Notes: generated from the letters alone by a model not told the origin. DNA of 64,000 nucleotides from Niabella sp. (GCA_017744715.1 JAGIAT010000008.1:124001-188000); one strand, 5' to 3'; shown: positions 45,171 to 54,192, counted from the stretch's first letter. Program-made: numbers and translations.

Positions 45171-45347
45171 CTAATTTGTTTCAGGTTTAAAAGCTTCAGG
45201 TTCCAGGTTGGCTTCTTCGATTACAGATCATAGAGTGAAAACATTGTCCGGGGATATAAGTATGAAGCCGATCCGGCCTCTTAAAACGATGGTATAGTAC
45301 ACGGAATAAGGTAGCAAAACGGATCTGACGTGAAACCCGGGACAAAT

Positions 45348-45734
45348 CTATCGCCTTCTTCCGCGGCGGGGTGTTTCGGCCTCATATGCCGGCAGGGGCG
45401 GGTCGGGTTTTTGTTTGATCCAGATAACCGTGCTTTTTGTCATCTTTGGATTGCTTTTCAGCGCAACGGTGATCGACACTTTTTCTGCAGAAGGTGCGTC
45501 CGGTAATACCAGGCTGTTGCCCTCAAATTTACCGTAATCGGTGGTAAACCGCAGTTGTTTGTCGGTAAGGGGCGCCCAGCTGCCATCACTCATTTTACCG
45601 TCTACATTAATATAATTGTACGTGCCCTTTTTCAGACTGTCTGTATACAGGTGAAAATGAATGCTTTCAATTTGCTGTGCCCTGGCAGCCATCGCTGCCA
45701 ACATCAATAAAAGAAAAACACCGCTCTGCTTCAT
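45348..45734 (-). CDS. Small exported protein, family unknown
   Basis: 128 aa with a signal peptide MKQSGVFLLLMLAAMAARAQ. The mature part is a single predicted beta-sandwich: ESIHFHLYTDSLKKGTYNYI, NVDGKMSDGSWAPLTDKQLR, FTTDYGKFEGNSLVLPDAPS and VSITVALKSNPKMTKSTVIW, an arrangement seen in invasin- or Ig-like single domains. The C-terminus is Pro- then Arg-rich (PPLPAYEAETPRRGRRR). I do not recognise a named family. It is 51 bp downstream of the ankyrin protein gene on the same strand, so they may be co-transcribed. Confidence 0.75.
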   Translation of the reverse strand: MKQSGVFLLLMLAAMAARAQQIESIHFHLYTDSLKKGTYNYINVDGKMSDGSWAPLTDKQLRFTTDYGKFEGNSLVLPDAPSAEKVSITVALKSNPKMTKSTVIWIKQKPDPPLPAYEAETPRRGRRR

Positions 45735-45785
45735 TTTTTTTTCGACTGGTTCCCTTAAAAGACGCGGGAAAAAGGCAAAAGGTTG

Positions 45786-46391
45786 TTATGCCGGAAGCGC
45801 ACCGGCGGATTTCAGCAATTCCGCTATCCTGGGATACTCCAGTTGCAGGGCGTGGGCCAGGGGGGTAATCCCCTTTTGGTCCGGAAGATTTACATTACAG
45901 CCACCGGCAATAAGCGCCGCCACAATGGGCGCATGTGTTGCATCTCCTTCCCCCAGGATAATTGCTTCCAGCAGGGCCGTCCAGCCCAGGTTATTTACAT
46001 GATCTACCGGAAACCCCGGGGCCTTTACCAGCAGCTGCACTACTTCCAGGTGGGCTTTTTCGGCAGCGGGTATCAGCGCCGTGCCCCCATAGCGGTTAAA
46101 AATAGTAAAATCAGCACCGTGTTCCAGGCAGGCCGCTACCACGGTGGCAAATCCCTGCGCACCGGCATATAAAAACGGTGTGTAAAGCACGGTATCCTGG
46201 GCGTTCACACTGGCTCCGTGCGCAATCAGCAACAGGGCTGTTTCGATCTGTTTTTTGTACAAGGCATACAGCAATGGTGTTTGTCCTTCCGGGTTGCTTC
46301 TTTCAAGATTGGTATTGCGCGCAAGGGCTTCCTTTATATACCCGGTGTTGCCATCATCAATACACCGGAAGAGATCAATGGTTCCTGTCAT
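45786..46391 (-). CDS. Ankyrin-repeat protein
   Basis: 201 aa, essentially all ankyrin repeats: a first half-repeat DLFRCIDDGNTGYIKEALAR, then NPEGQTPLLYALYKKQIETA, TVLYTPFLYAGAQGFATVVA, NRYGGTALIPAAEKAHLEVV, NLGWTALLEAIILGEGDATH and QKGITPLAHALQLEYPRIAE. No signal peptide or membrane segment, so a cytoplasmic protein-protein interaction module. Bacterial ankyrin proteins of this type have diverse or unknown partners. The gene is divergent from the DUF2157-like membrane protein gene. Confidence 0.92.
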   Translation of the reverse strand: MTGTIDLFRCIDDGNTGYIKEALARNTNLERSNPEGQTPLLYALYKKQIETALLLIAHGASVNAQDTVLYTPFLYAGAQGFATVVAACLEHGADFTIFNRYGGTALIPAAEKAHLEVVQLLVKAPGFPVDHVNNLGWTALLEAIILGEGDATHAPIVAALIAGGCNVNLPDQKGITPLAHALQLEYPRIAELLKSAGALPA

Positions 46392-46539
46392 GCTGTTTTA
46401 TTAAACGGGTTTATGATTACAATTGCATTGCTGCGTCCGCAATAATAAGTTGTTTTCAGGACATATAGCGGATAGGCTTTCGAACGTTCGTTTTTTGTAA
46501 AGGGCTGTTTTTTTAATTTTTTATTGCGAACTTTGGGTT

Positions 46540-47580
46540 ATGCGGGTATCTAAAAAAGACGCAGAAATAATCTATAATGCCATTGACCAGTGGGAGGAGG
46601 AAAAGGTGGTTGATACAGAAAAAGCGGACCAGTTGCGAAACGCCGTTACTGTATATAAAGACGACCTGGGTTCCTTTACCTTTTATGCTTTTGTAGCCGC
46701 CGTTTCCTGCGCTATTCTTGCGTTTGGTGCCATTGTGCTGGATGAAAAATGGATCGAGCGGCTCCGCCGTTTTTTTGCATTTTCCGAGGTATTGATCGGC
46801 GGCATTTTTTTAGCGCTTTCCGTTGTATTGATTTGGTTTGCCCGGAAGCGGAAACAAAAATATCCCGATGCTTCCCTGAGCAATGAAAGCTTTAATATCC
46901 TGACGGTTTTAAGCCTGGGAATCGCCATTACCTATTTGACCCGCGGGCTGGGAGATGGATACCGGTTTTACGGGTTGGTGGTTTTTGCGCTGGCGGTCAG
47001 CTACGGTCTTGTGGCAAAATACCTGCAATCAAAGCTGATATGGGTTTGTGCCTTGCTGGCGTTTGTTGTAAGCTGGTGTATTCAAACCTGGACCTGGTCC
47101 GGACCGGAACATTTGTATTTTCTGGGAATGAACTACCCGCTGCGGATGACCGTTTTTTGCGCCCTGCTGTTGGCGGCCGCGATTTTTTTGCGCAGGCAGC
47201 TGCAAACGGTACAGTTTCCCTTTTATGAGATCACGATCTATTTCTTTTGGATTTTCTTTTTGCTTTCGGGTTTGTTCCTGTCTGTATCCGGAAACCTGAG
47301 TTATGATGTATGGAGTAATATCCGCCAGGGGCGCCTTTTTCCCTGGGCGTTGGGCTACACGCTGTTGCTGTGCGGTCTTATCGGTTATGCCTACCAGTTA
47401 AAGGATGAGTTGTTCCGGGACCTGGTATTGTTGTTCTTCCTGCTGAATATTTATACCCGGTATTTTGAATATTTCTGGGATAAGACCAATAAAGGGATCT
47501 TTTTTGCCATACTGGCGCTTTCTTTTTGGCTCATCGGTCGCAAAACGGAACAGATGCGCAGACGGTTTATGAAAGGGTAG
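46540..47580 (+). CDS. Multi-pass membrane protein, DUF2157-like
   Basis: 346 aa. A cytoplasmic helical N-terminus (~1-45, DAEIIYNAIDQWEEEKVVDT) precedes about nine or ten membrane helices, for example SFTFYAFVAAVSCAILAFGA, SEVLIGGIFLALSVVLIWFA, FNILTVLSLGIAITYLT, LIWVCALLAFVVSWCI, IYFFWIFFLLSGLFLSVSG and FFAILALSFWLIGR. This layout (a short soluble head, then an all-helix membrane domain with aromatic-rich segments) resembles DUF2157/DUF4401-type proteins, whose role is unknown. It starts about 150 bp from the divergent ankyrin gene. Confidence 0.75.
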   Translation: MRVSKKDAEIIYNAIDQWEEEKVVDTEKADQLRNAVTVYKDDLGSFTFYAFVAAVSCAILAFGAIVLDEKWIERLRRFFAFSEVLIGGIFLALSVVLIWFARKRKQKYPDASLSNESFNILTVLSLGIAITYLTRGLGDGYRFYGLVVFALAVSYGLVAKYLQSKLIWVCALLAFVVSWCIQTWTWSGPEHLYFLGMNYPLRMTVFCALLLAAAIFLRRQLQTVQFPFYEITIYFFWIFFLLSGLFLSVSGNLSYDVWSNIRQGRLFPWALGYTLLLCGLIGYAYQLKDELFRDLVLLFFLLNIYTRYFEYFWDKTNKGIFFAILALSFWLIGRKTEQMRRRFMKG

Positions 47581-47755
47581 CAGCAGTTTGCGGGCAGCCA
47601 TTAATCCCCGGTTATCTTTCCTTTATTTTCAGTGGTCAATGTTTAACAATTTCACGTTTAAGCATACAGGAATTCAGGCTTCCGATCCAATATTGCATCC
47701 GGCGCGCTTCACTGATAAAGTAGTGTGGCTATCGCTGGCAGCGGATGCCTCCTGG

Positions 47756-48376
47756 CTAAAACATCAATCCAAGCCCCAGTGTACCGCCGGCAACCGTATG
47801 ATCTCCGTAGCGCTGGGCCTTAAAATTCAACGAAGGAACAATGGAGAACAGGTCGGTCAGGTAAAACTTATAAGCAGCCCCCAGTTTGATGAAAGGCCCT
47901 CCGTTAAAAAAGGGCTTATGGTCTTTATTACTGGTTTGTAAGGCAGGTGCATACCCCGCATCCACCAGGAACATCGTTCCGCTGATGCTGTTCCTGGGAT
48001 AATACCGGAAGTCGGCAAAAATGGGAAGCGAAGTGATCCGGGCTCCGTGGGATTGCAGTGTATCGTCGGATACGGCCGCTGACGGATAATATTTGTAATG
48101 CGAAAACTGTAAACCAACACCAAGGCCGATGGAAAACTGGGGATTTACAAAATAACCGTTGATGGTATGCATTTCAAAGCCGGCTTTAAACCGGGCATTG
48201 CCCTCATTCAGCATCGCTGAGTCAATGGACCACATCACCTGGAGTTCTGCCGGGGTTGTAATGTTGAAGTATCCTTTTTCCTGTTTCGTTTTTAAAAATT
48301 GTCCCTGGGTAACAACGGTTACGGCAAGGAGCAGCGGTAACAGCAGCGCGCGGCTGGCAAACTGTAGCATGGTCAA
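47756..48376 (-). CDS. Outer-membrane beta-barrel protein (OmpA-barrel-like)
   Basis: 206 aa; the start may be 48376 (MTMLQF) or 48370 (MLQF). Signal peptide with RALLLPLLLAVTVVTQGQ. The mature part has the alternating pattern and Gly/aromatic ends of a small barrel: ARFKAGFEMHTINGYFVNPQ, FSIGLGVGLQFSHYKYYPSA, ITSLPIFADFRYYPRNSISG, TMFLVDAGYAPALQT, IKLGAAYKFYLTDLFSIVPS and TVAGGTLGLGLMF. The final residue is Phe, as is usual for BAM substrates. The function is unknown. Confidence 0.8.
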   Translation of the reverse strand: MTMLQFASRALLLPLLLAVTVVTQGQFLKTKQEKGYFNITTPAELQVMWSIDSAMLNEGNARFKAGFEMHTINGYFVNPQFSIGLGVGLQFSHYKYYPSAAVSDDTLQSHGARITSLPIFADFRYYPRNSISGTMFLVDAGYAPALQTSNKDHKPFFNGGPFIKLGAAYKFYLTDLFSIVPSLNFKAQRYGDHTVAGGTLGLGLMF

Positions 48377-48570
48377 TCATTTAATGGCTGGTGAAGGAAA
48401 AAGGAGGTCCTGGTACCCGTACACAACTGTGCCCCGGCTGTATATACCGGCGTATTTAAAACAGTCTGTTTATAAGTAAGACAACCCTTTATTAAAATTA
48501 CATTATAGTTTTCTTTAATCAAAATAATGCGGCAAAAACATTGCATTTTTGCATCCTAAAATTCAAAACG

Positions 48571-49440
48571 ATGTTTACCGGTTGCAGTGCCCGGAGGGGT
48601 ATTCTTCTTCTTTTGTTTGGTATGTGCTTTTTGACGGGTGTGGCCCAGGATGCGGATTCGCTCCGGTTTGTAAAAGCAGTATGGCAAAAAGAGCGATTGG
48701 GTGCGGGTGTTCAGTTATACACCCGTCAGTTTACCGATAAGGAGCTTTTTGCATCCAACCAGTTTATTGCCTATGCCGTTGTAAAGAATCGCGGCGGAAG
48801 AAAGCGGTTTCATATTGCTGCTGAAAAAAAACGGTTAAAGCCGGTATCTGTTTTTGCAAAGGAGCGAAACGCCATCGTTGCGGTGAACGGTAATTTCTTT
48901 AATACAAAAGACGGCGGCTCGGTAGACTATGTGAAAACAGAAGGGCAGGTGGTAAGCAAAAACCTGGTGGGCGCCCATGGAACGCTGAGTGCGCACCAGC
49001 AATCTGCTGTGGCCATACAAAAGGGCAAACTATCCATTGTTACAGGGAATCATAAGCCGGACTGGCCCGAGGATATTGCTGCGGCCTCGGTTTTAGCCAA
49101 TGGCCCCTTGCTAACCCTTGATGCAGTGGACAAGGTTATGGATCCTTCTGCTTTTTCGCAGAACCGGCATCCGCGCACGGCAGTGGGTGTTACTAAAAAG
49201 GGAAAAGTAATCCTGTTGGTGGCCGATGGACGGAATGCGAATGCGGCCGGTTTAAGCCTCAATGAGTTGCAAAAAATCATGCGCTGGCTGAACTGCAGTT
49301 CCGCCATCAATTTCGATGGTGGGGGCTCTTCCACTTTATGGACGCGGAAAAGAGGGGTGGTGAACCATCCTACGGATAATAAAAAATGGGATTACGAAGG
49401 TGAACGCGCGGTTGCTAACATATTGTATTACAGTAAATAA
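48571..49440 (+). CDS. Exported phosphodiester glycosidase (NAGPA domain) family protein
   Basis: 289 aa from the ATG at 48571; signal peptide hydrophobic core GILLLLFGMCFLTGVAQ. The C-terminal ~180 residues are a phosphodiester glycosidase/NAGPA (DUF2233-like) domain: AIVAVNGNFFNTKDGGSVDY, VLANGPLLTLDAVDKVMDPS, RHPRTAVGVTKKGKVILLVA, DGRNANAAGLSLNELQKIMR and INFDGGGSSTLW. The family includes the uncovering enzyme that removes GlcNAc from mannose-6-phosphate and bacterial exopolysaccharide-related proteins; the substrate here is unknown. It is periplasmic or secreted. atpG starts 140 bp downstream and has its own promoter. Confidence 0.9.
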   Translation: MFTGCSARRGILLLLFGMCFLTGVAQDADSLRFVKAVWQKERLGAGVQLYTRQFTDKELFASNQFIAYAVVKNRGGRKRFHIAAEKKRLKPVSVFAKERNAIVAVNGNFFNTKDGGSVDYVKTEGQVVSKNLVGAHGTLSAHQQSAVAIQKGKLSIVTGNHKPDWPEDIAAASVLANGPLLTLDAVDKVMDPSAFSQNRHPRTAVGVTKKGKVILLVADGRNANAAGLSLNELQKIMRWLNCSSAINFDGGGSSTLWTRKRGVVNHPTDNKKWDYEGERAVANILYYSK

Positions 49441-49527
49441 AAGGCTCCTGGTATCGATTTATCCGACCTTTTTCCACATGGTATTCAATTTACCGCTTCC
49501 AGATATGGAAATCTGGCAATTAGCGCT

Positions 49528-49535
49528 TACTTTTG
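49528..49535 (+). promoter_or_regulatory. Candidate -7 box (TACTTTTG) of atpG
   Basis: TACTTTTG then C, 45 bp before the atpG ATG, in the same TTACTTTTGC string that precedes atpD at 4036-4045. No clear -33 TTTG is seen. Confidence 0.5.
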
Positions 49536-49580
49536 CGCCTTAAAATCACGGATATTCAGCATTAAAACAGTCAGAAAACT

Positions 49581-50462
49581 ATGGCAGGTCAGTTAAAAGA
49601 GGTTCGGAATCGCATCAGTTCGGTACAAAGCATGCAGCAGATTACCAAGGCAATGAAAATGGTAAGCGCCGCAAAATTCCGCCGTGCACAGGATGCCATC
49701 CTTCAAATGCGGCCCTATGCGCAGAAGCTGCAGGAAATGCTGAGTAATATTGTAAGCAACAACGACGGGGATACCGAAATGGCGCTGGCGGCAGAACGAC
49801 CTGTTGAAAAAGTTTTGGTAATTGCCATCACCAGTGATCGCGGACTGGCCGGAGCGTTTAACGCAAACGTGGTGAAACTGACCAAATCCCTGATCCGCGA
49901 AAAATACCAGCGTCAGTCTGAAAAAGGAAATGTAACCATCTGGAACCTGGGTAAAAAGGGCTATGAGGCACTTACAAAGGCCGGGTATAAAACCGATGAT
50001 ACCTATAAGGATATTTTTCTGCAGCTTTCTTTTGAGAACGTGCAGAAGATTGCCACCGAAGCCATGAAGGCTTTTGAGGAAAAGAAATTTGACGCCGTTG
50101 AAATCGTGTACAGCCAGTTTAGAAATGCTGCAACACAGATCTTTACCGTTGAGCCCTTTTTGCCGATCCCGAAAGTAGAGAAGAAGGAAGGCGTTGCCAA
50201 AGCCGATTTTATTTTTGATCCCAATAAAGAAGAATTGGTAGCAGAGCTGATGCCTAAGATCCTGAATACCCAGTTATTTAAGGCGGTGCTGGACTCCAAT
50301 GCTTCTGAACACGGAGCGCGTATGACTTCTATGGATAAGGCATCGGAGAACGCAAATGAAATGTTACGGAATCTGAAACTTTCCTATAACCGGGCACGGC
50401 AGGCGGCCATCACTACAGAGCTGACCGAGATCGTAAGCGGTGCCGCAGCTTTGCAGGGATAA
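49581..50462 (+). CDS. atpG: F1Fo ATP synthase subunit gamma
   Basis: Central rotor subunit of F1. 293 aa. The terminal coiled-coil segments that form the shaft are both intact: QLKEVRNRISSVQSMQQITK with AMKMVSAAKFRRAQDA at the N-terminus, and EHGARMTSMDKASENANEML with RQAAITTELTEIVSGAAALQ at the C-terminus. The middle is the Rossmann-like domain (VLVIAITSDRGLAGAFNANV). No atpA, atpH or Fo genes lie nearby, and atpDC is 44 kb away; the upstream gene encodes an unrelated glycosidase. Confidence 0.97.
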   Translation: MAGQLKEVRNRISSVQSMQQITKAMKMVSAAKFRRAQDAILQMRPYAQKLQEMLSNIVSNNDGDTEMALAAERPVEKVLVIAITSDRGLAGAFNANVVKLTKSLIREKYQRQSEKGNVTIWNLGKKGYEALTKAGYKTDDTYKDIFLQLSFENVQKIATEAMKAFEEKKFDAVEIVYSQFRNAATQIFTVEPFLPIPKVEKKEGVAKADFIFDPNKEELVAELMPKILNTQLFKAVLDSNASEHGARMTSMDKASENANEMLRNLKLSYNRARQAAITTELTEIVSGAAALQG

Positions 50463-50465
50463 AAT

Positions 50466-50558
50466 ACTTGTTCAATGTTTCAGGTTTAAGGTTCAACATT
50501 CAACGTTGTTTTGTCCTTAACTTTAAGCCTTGAACATTTAAACTTTGAACGTTTTATC
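50466..50558. repeat. Dispersed TTTAAGGTTCAA/TTGAAC repeat segment
   Basis: The 93-bp gap between atpG and scpB is made almost entirely of words such as TTCAATGTTTCAGG, TTTAAGGTTCAACATTCAAC, CTTTAAGCCTTGAAC and TTAAACTTTGAACG. The same words start each unit of the 59129-59841 array. Confidence 0.75.
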
Positions 50559-51455
50559 ATGGACATAACCGGATTGATTCCACATATTGAAGCGCTGATC
50601 TTCGCAAGCGATAAACCGCTTACCCCACTGGAGTTGACAGACCTGCTGAACAATGCATTCGGTTTCATGGAAGATAAGATTACACTGGACCAGGTAGAAG
50701 CATCGATAGAGGGGGTTGTAGAAAAGTACCGTTCGGAGTTTTACCCGTTTGAAGTACGTGAAAGCGGCGGAGGCTGGCAGTTTCTTACTAAAAAAGATTA
50801 TCATAAAACGGTTGCGCAAATCAATGGCGATAAGTTTATGAAACGCCTGTCGCCGGCAGCTTTGGAAACCTTATCGATCATTGCGTACAAGCAACCTGTT
50901 ACCAAGGGAGAGATTGAAGCCATCCGGGGCGTAAGTGCGGATTATGCCATTCAGAAGTTACTGGAAAAAGAGCTGGTCATCATCAGCGGACGCAACGAAA
51001 AGCTACCCGGTCATCCCCTGGTATATTCCACTTCAAAAACATTCATGGATTATTTTGGGATCAATTCGGCTGAAGAATTGCCCAGGATAAAGGAAGTGCT
51101 GGCAGAACAGGAGATCCTGCCCTCGCCGGTTGATGAGGATGGAAATGCCATTGCACCGGATGCAGCAGCAGATGGTGCGGATCTTCCGCTGGAAGTTGCC
51201 GAAAATGGTGAACTGGTTGAAGTGCCTAAAGCGGACGCAACGGCAACGGAAGCTGATACGGCAGATTTGGAAGCTACGGGTGCAACAGCCGTTGACGCGC
51301 CACAGGAAACAGATGAGGCCGAGGCCATAGCGCCGGAGACGGAAGCGCCTGAAGCGGAAGCGCAGCAGGACGATACAACGGCAGATGCAGCCGGAGAATC
51401 GGCAGATGATGAAGATCAAACAGACGACGACGCAAAGAAGCCGGAGGACGTGTAA
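50559..51455 (+). CDS. scpB: Segregation and condensation protein B with acidic tail
   Basis: ScpB is a kleisin-binding winged-helix partner of the SMC condensin. From the ATG at 50559 the product is 298 aa; an earlier start at 50511 would read through repeat DNA. Residues ~1-180 are the usual two winged-helix domains: LIPHIEALIFASDKPLTPLE, ESGGGWQFLTKKDYHKTVAQ, LSPAALETLSIIAYKQPVTK and GEIEAIRGVSADYAIQKLLE. From ~185 on the protein is a ~110-residue low-complexity tail rich in Ala, Glu, Asp and Thr (EAPEAEAQQDDTTADAAGES), ending DDAKKPEDV. A terminator hairpin follows at 51483. Confidence 0.95.
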   Translation: MDITGLIPHIEALIFASDKPLTPLELTDLLNNAFGFMEDKITLDQVEASIEGVVEKYRSEFYPFEVRESGGGWQFLTKKDYHKTVAQINGDKFMKRLSPAALETLSIIAYKQPVTKGEIEAIRGVSADYAIQKLLEKELVIISGRNEKLPGHPLVYSTSKTFMDYFGINSAEELPRIKEVLAEQEILPSPVDEDGNAIAPDAAADGADLPLEVAENGELVEVPKADATATEADTADLEATGATAVDAPQETDEAEAIAPETEAPEAEAQQDDTTADAAGESADDEDQTDDDAKKPEDV

Positions 51456-51482
51456 CTGCTGCCCGGCATATTATTTTTATGT

Positions 51483-51507
51483 AGCAGTAATTTTACTGCT
51501 TTTTTTG
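51483..51507 (+). terminator. Terminator between scpB and lysA
   Basis: AGCAGTA (51483-51489) pairs with TACTGCT (51494-51500) across a four-base loop, followed by a run of T to 51506. It ends only 12 bp before the lysA ATG. Confidence 0.7.
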
Positions 51508-51518
51508 TAAATACCATT

Positions 51519-52730
51519 ATGAGCGAACAATTAACAAACGAACAGCTGATCCAGGTAGCACAGGAATTCGGAACCCCTGTATATGTATACAATGCGGATA
51601 AAATTGAAAGGCAGTACCAGCGCCTGCGTACCGCTTTTGACGGGGGACGCGTAAAGATATTTTATGCAGCAAAGGCACTCACCAATCTGAGCGTGCTTCG
51701 TTTTATTCATCAGCTGGGAGCAAATGTGGACTGCAGTTCCATCAATGAAGTAAAGTTGGCGCTGCAGGCGGGTTTTGAGCCATCCCGGGTATTGTATACC
51801 AGTAACGGGATTCATTTTTCTGAAATTGAAGAGGCGTTGAAGCTGGGCGTATTTGTAAACATCGATAGTCTTTATAATCTTCAGAAACTGGGTGAAACCT
51901 ACGGGGGGCAGTATCCGGTAGGGGTACGACTGCGCCCGAATATCATGGCCGGCGGTAACTTAAAAATATCCACAGGTCACGACCGGAGTAAATTTGGTAT
52001 TCCGGTAGAGCAGCTGCCGCAGCTGCAGGATCTTGTAAAGACCTATGGCATACGGATCCAGAACCTGCACATACACACCGGAAGTGATATCAAAGACGCC
52101 GATATTTTTATAAAAGGAATTGACGTATTGTTTGACATTATTCCCCATTTTCCGGATCTGAAATCCATCGACCTGGGAGGTGGCTTTAAAGTAGCGTATA
52201 AGGAAGGCGACCCGGTCATTAATATAGAAGAACTTTCTCAAAAAGTGCTGGCGGCCTTTGATGCGCATGAAGCGGCACGTGACCTGGAAATATGGTTTGA
52301 ACCAGGTAAGTTTATGGTAAGTGAATGCGGATACCTCATCACTTCGGTAAACCTGCTAAAGGAAACATCAGCCACTACTTTTGTAAGCATCAACAGCGGG
52401 TTCAACCACCTGATCCGCCCCATGTTTTATGATGCCTACCACCGGATCGAAAACCTGAGCAACCCCCATGCAGCTCCCCAACCGTATTCAATTGTTGGAA
52501 ATATTTGCGAAACGGACACGTTTGCCTGGGACCGGCCGTTGCCGGAAGTGCGGGAGGGCGACCTGCTGGTATTTTACAATGCCGGTGCGTACGGGTATGA
52601 AATGGCCTCAACATTCAATTCAAGATTCCGCCCGGCGGAAGTGATTGTACGGAACGGAAAGACACAGCTGATCCGCAAAAGGGATACGTTAGAGGATCTG
52701 ACCCGGAACCAGGTGGTAGTGGATCTCTGA
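51519..52730 (+). CDS. lysA: Diaminopimelate decarboxylase
   Basis: PLP enzyme converting meso-diaminopimelate to lysine. 403 aa. The fold-III PLP lysine is Lys52 in KIFYAAKALTN; further motifs are FGIPVEQLPQLQDL, NLHIHTGSDI (His after the barrel strand), SIDLGGGFKVAY (phosphate-binding Gly loop), EPGKFMVSECGYL and GNICETDTFAWD, the family's G-x-x-C-E-S-G-D region with T-D in place of S-G-D. The C-terminal GAYGYEMASTFNSRFRPAEV is typical. It is preceded closely by a terminator and is probably transcribed alone. Confidence 0.96.
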   Translation: MSEQLTNEQLIQVAQEFGTPVYVYNADKIERQYQRLRTAFDGGRVKIFYAAKALTNLSVLRFIHQLGANVDCSSINEVKLALQAGFEPSRVLYTSNGIHFSEIEEALKLGVFVNIDSLYNLQKLGETYGGQYPVGVRLRPNIMAGGNLKISTGHDRSKFGIPVEQLPQLQDLVKTYGIRIQNLHIHTGSDIKDADIFIKGIDVLFDIIPHFPDLKSIDLGGGFKVAYKEGDPVINIEELSQKVLAAFDAHEAARDLEIWFEPGKFMVSECGYLITSVNLLKETSATTFVSINSGFNHLIRPMFYDAYHRIENLSNPHAAPQPYSIVGNICETDTFAWDRPLPEVREGDLLVFYNAGAYGYEMASTFNSRFRPAEVIVRNGKTQLIRKRDTLEDLTRNQVVVDL

Positions 52731-52998
52731 TTGCTGAATACGATTAAATCTGCGGCCCGACTTAACCGCGATGGACGCAATGTATCCGCAACGGTCGCAA
52801 TGGGAACCTGAATGTTGAAAATTACCCTGGCGTTCCCTGCATGACTCTTGCGCGCCTTACGGTTGCATTCAGCTACCAGGATACCAGGGCATGGGATGTA
52901 TAAACGGCATCTACTACTATACTTTTCCGGATATGGTCTGCCCGCTTTACGGAAACAGCATTAATTCCATTTCCGCATTCCCACATCTTCAAATTTTC

Positions 52999-54096
52999 TC
53001 AAACATTAAACCGGAAATGCATGATGTCGCCGTCTTTTACCAGGTATTCTTTCCCTTCAATGCGCAGCTTGCCGGCATCGCGTGCACCGGCTTCGGATTT
53101 GTATTGTACAAAATCATTGTAGGCGATCACTTCGGCCTTGATAAAACCTTTTTCAAAATCGGTATGGATTACGCCGGCACATTGCGGTGCTTTCCAGCCG
53201 TTGTGGAAGGTCCAGGCACGTACTTCCTGCACGCCTGCGGTGAAATAGGTATTTAGGCCCAGCAATTTATAGGCCGAGCGGATCAGGCGATCCAGTGCCG
53301 GCTCGGTCATTTTATATTCGTCCATAAACAGCGCTTTGTCGTCCGGATCGTCCATTTCAGAGATCTGCGCTTCAATAGAGTTGTTCATAACGATCATTTC
53401 GGCATTTTCGCTTTTGATCGCCTCCTTCAGGGCGTCTGAAAAGCGGTTGCCGGTATGCATCGACGGCTCATCTACATTGGCCACATACAAAACCGGTTTG
53501 TCGGTAAGCAGGAACAGGTCGGCAACGGTTTCTTTCTCCTCCTTGCTCAGGTCTAAAGAGCGGATGCTTTTTCCCTGCTCCAGGTGTGCTTTACATTGCT
53601 GCAGCACTTCAAGCTCTGCTTTTGCCTTGGGATCGGTTTTGGCCTGCTTTTCCTTTTTCTGGATCTGTTTTTCCACGCTGTCGAGGTCTTTCAACTGCAA
53701 TTCCGTATCAATAATCTCCTTGTCGCCTACGGGGTTAATCGCTCCTTCATCGCGTAAAATATTCTCATCTTCAAAACAGCGGATCACGTGGATGATGGCA
53801 TCTACTTCACGGATATTGGCCAGGAATTTATTACCCAGTCCTTCACCCTTGCTGGCACCTCGCACCAAACCGGCAATGTCAACAATTTCGATCTGGGTAG
53901 GAACCACACGTTCCGGCTGTACCAGTTCCGTAAGCACGCTCAGGCGCTCATCGGGTACGTTTACAAGCCCCACATTGGGTTCAATAGTACAAAAGCGGTA
54001 ATTGCTTGCCTGTGCCTTTGCACTGTTACTAACCGCATTAAATAACGTTGATTTTCCTACATTGGGTAATCCCACGATGCCTGCCTGTAATGCCAT
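52999..54096 (-). CDS. ychF: Ribosome-binding ATPase YchF
   Basis: Obg-family P-loop protein that binds ribosomes and hydrolyses ATP. From the ATG at 54096 it is 365 aa, the standard length; a longer frame from 54132 adds 12 residues. Motifs: MALQAGIVGLPNVGKSTLFN (G1), DIAGLVRGASKGEGLGNKFL (G3) and YVANVDE in place of the NKxD G4 motif, which gives YchF its ATP preference. A coiled-coil arm (~125-200) and a C-terminal TGS domain (FTAGVQEVRAWTFHNGWKAP; KAEVIAYNDFVQYKSEAGAR) follow. A near-perfect promoter lies ~97 bp upstream. Confidence 0.97.
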   Translation of the reverse strand: MALQAGIVGLPNVGKSTLFNAVSNSAKAQASNYRFCTIEPNVGLVNVPDERLSVLTELVQPERVVPTQIEIVDIAGLVRGASKGEGLGNKFLANIREVDAIIHVIRCFEDENILRDEGAINPVGDKEIIDTELQLKDLDSVEKQIQKKEKQAKTDPKAKAELEVLQQCKAHLEQGKSIRSLDLSKEEKETVADLFLLTDKPVLYVANVDEPSMHTGNRFSDALKEAIKSENAEMIVMNNSIEAQISEMDDPDDKALFMDEYKMTEPALDRLIRSAYKLLGLNTYFTAGVQEVRAWTFHNGWKAPQCAGVIHTDFEKGFIKAEVIAYNDFVQYKSEAGARDAGKLRIEGKEYLVKDGDIMHFRFNV

Positions 54097-54192
54097 CTTT
54101 ATAAAGTTAATAGTTAATGGGTCATCGTTCATCGCCCGGGAAAGAACCTGAAACCAGAAACGTTAAACCTGAAACTGTTTTTTTTCCGGCCG

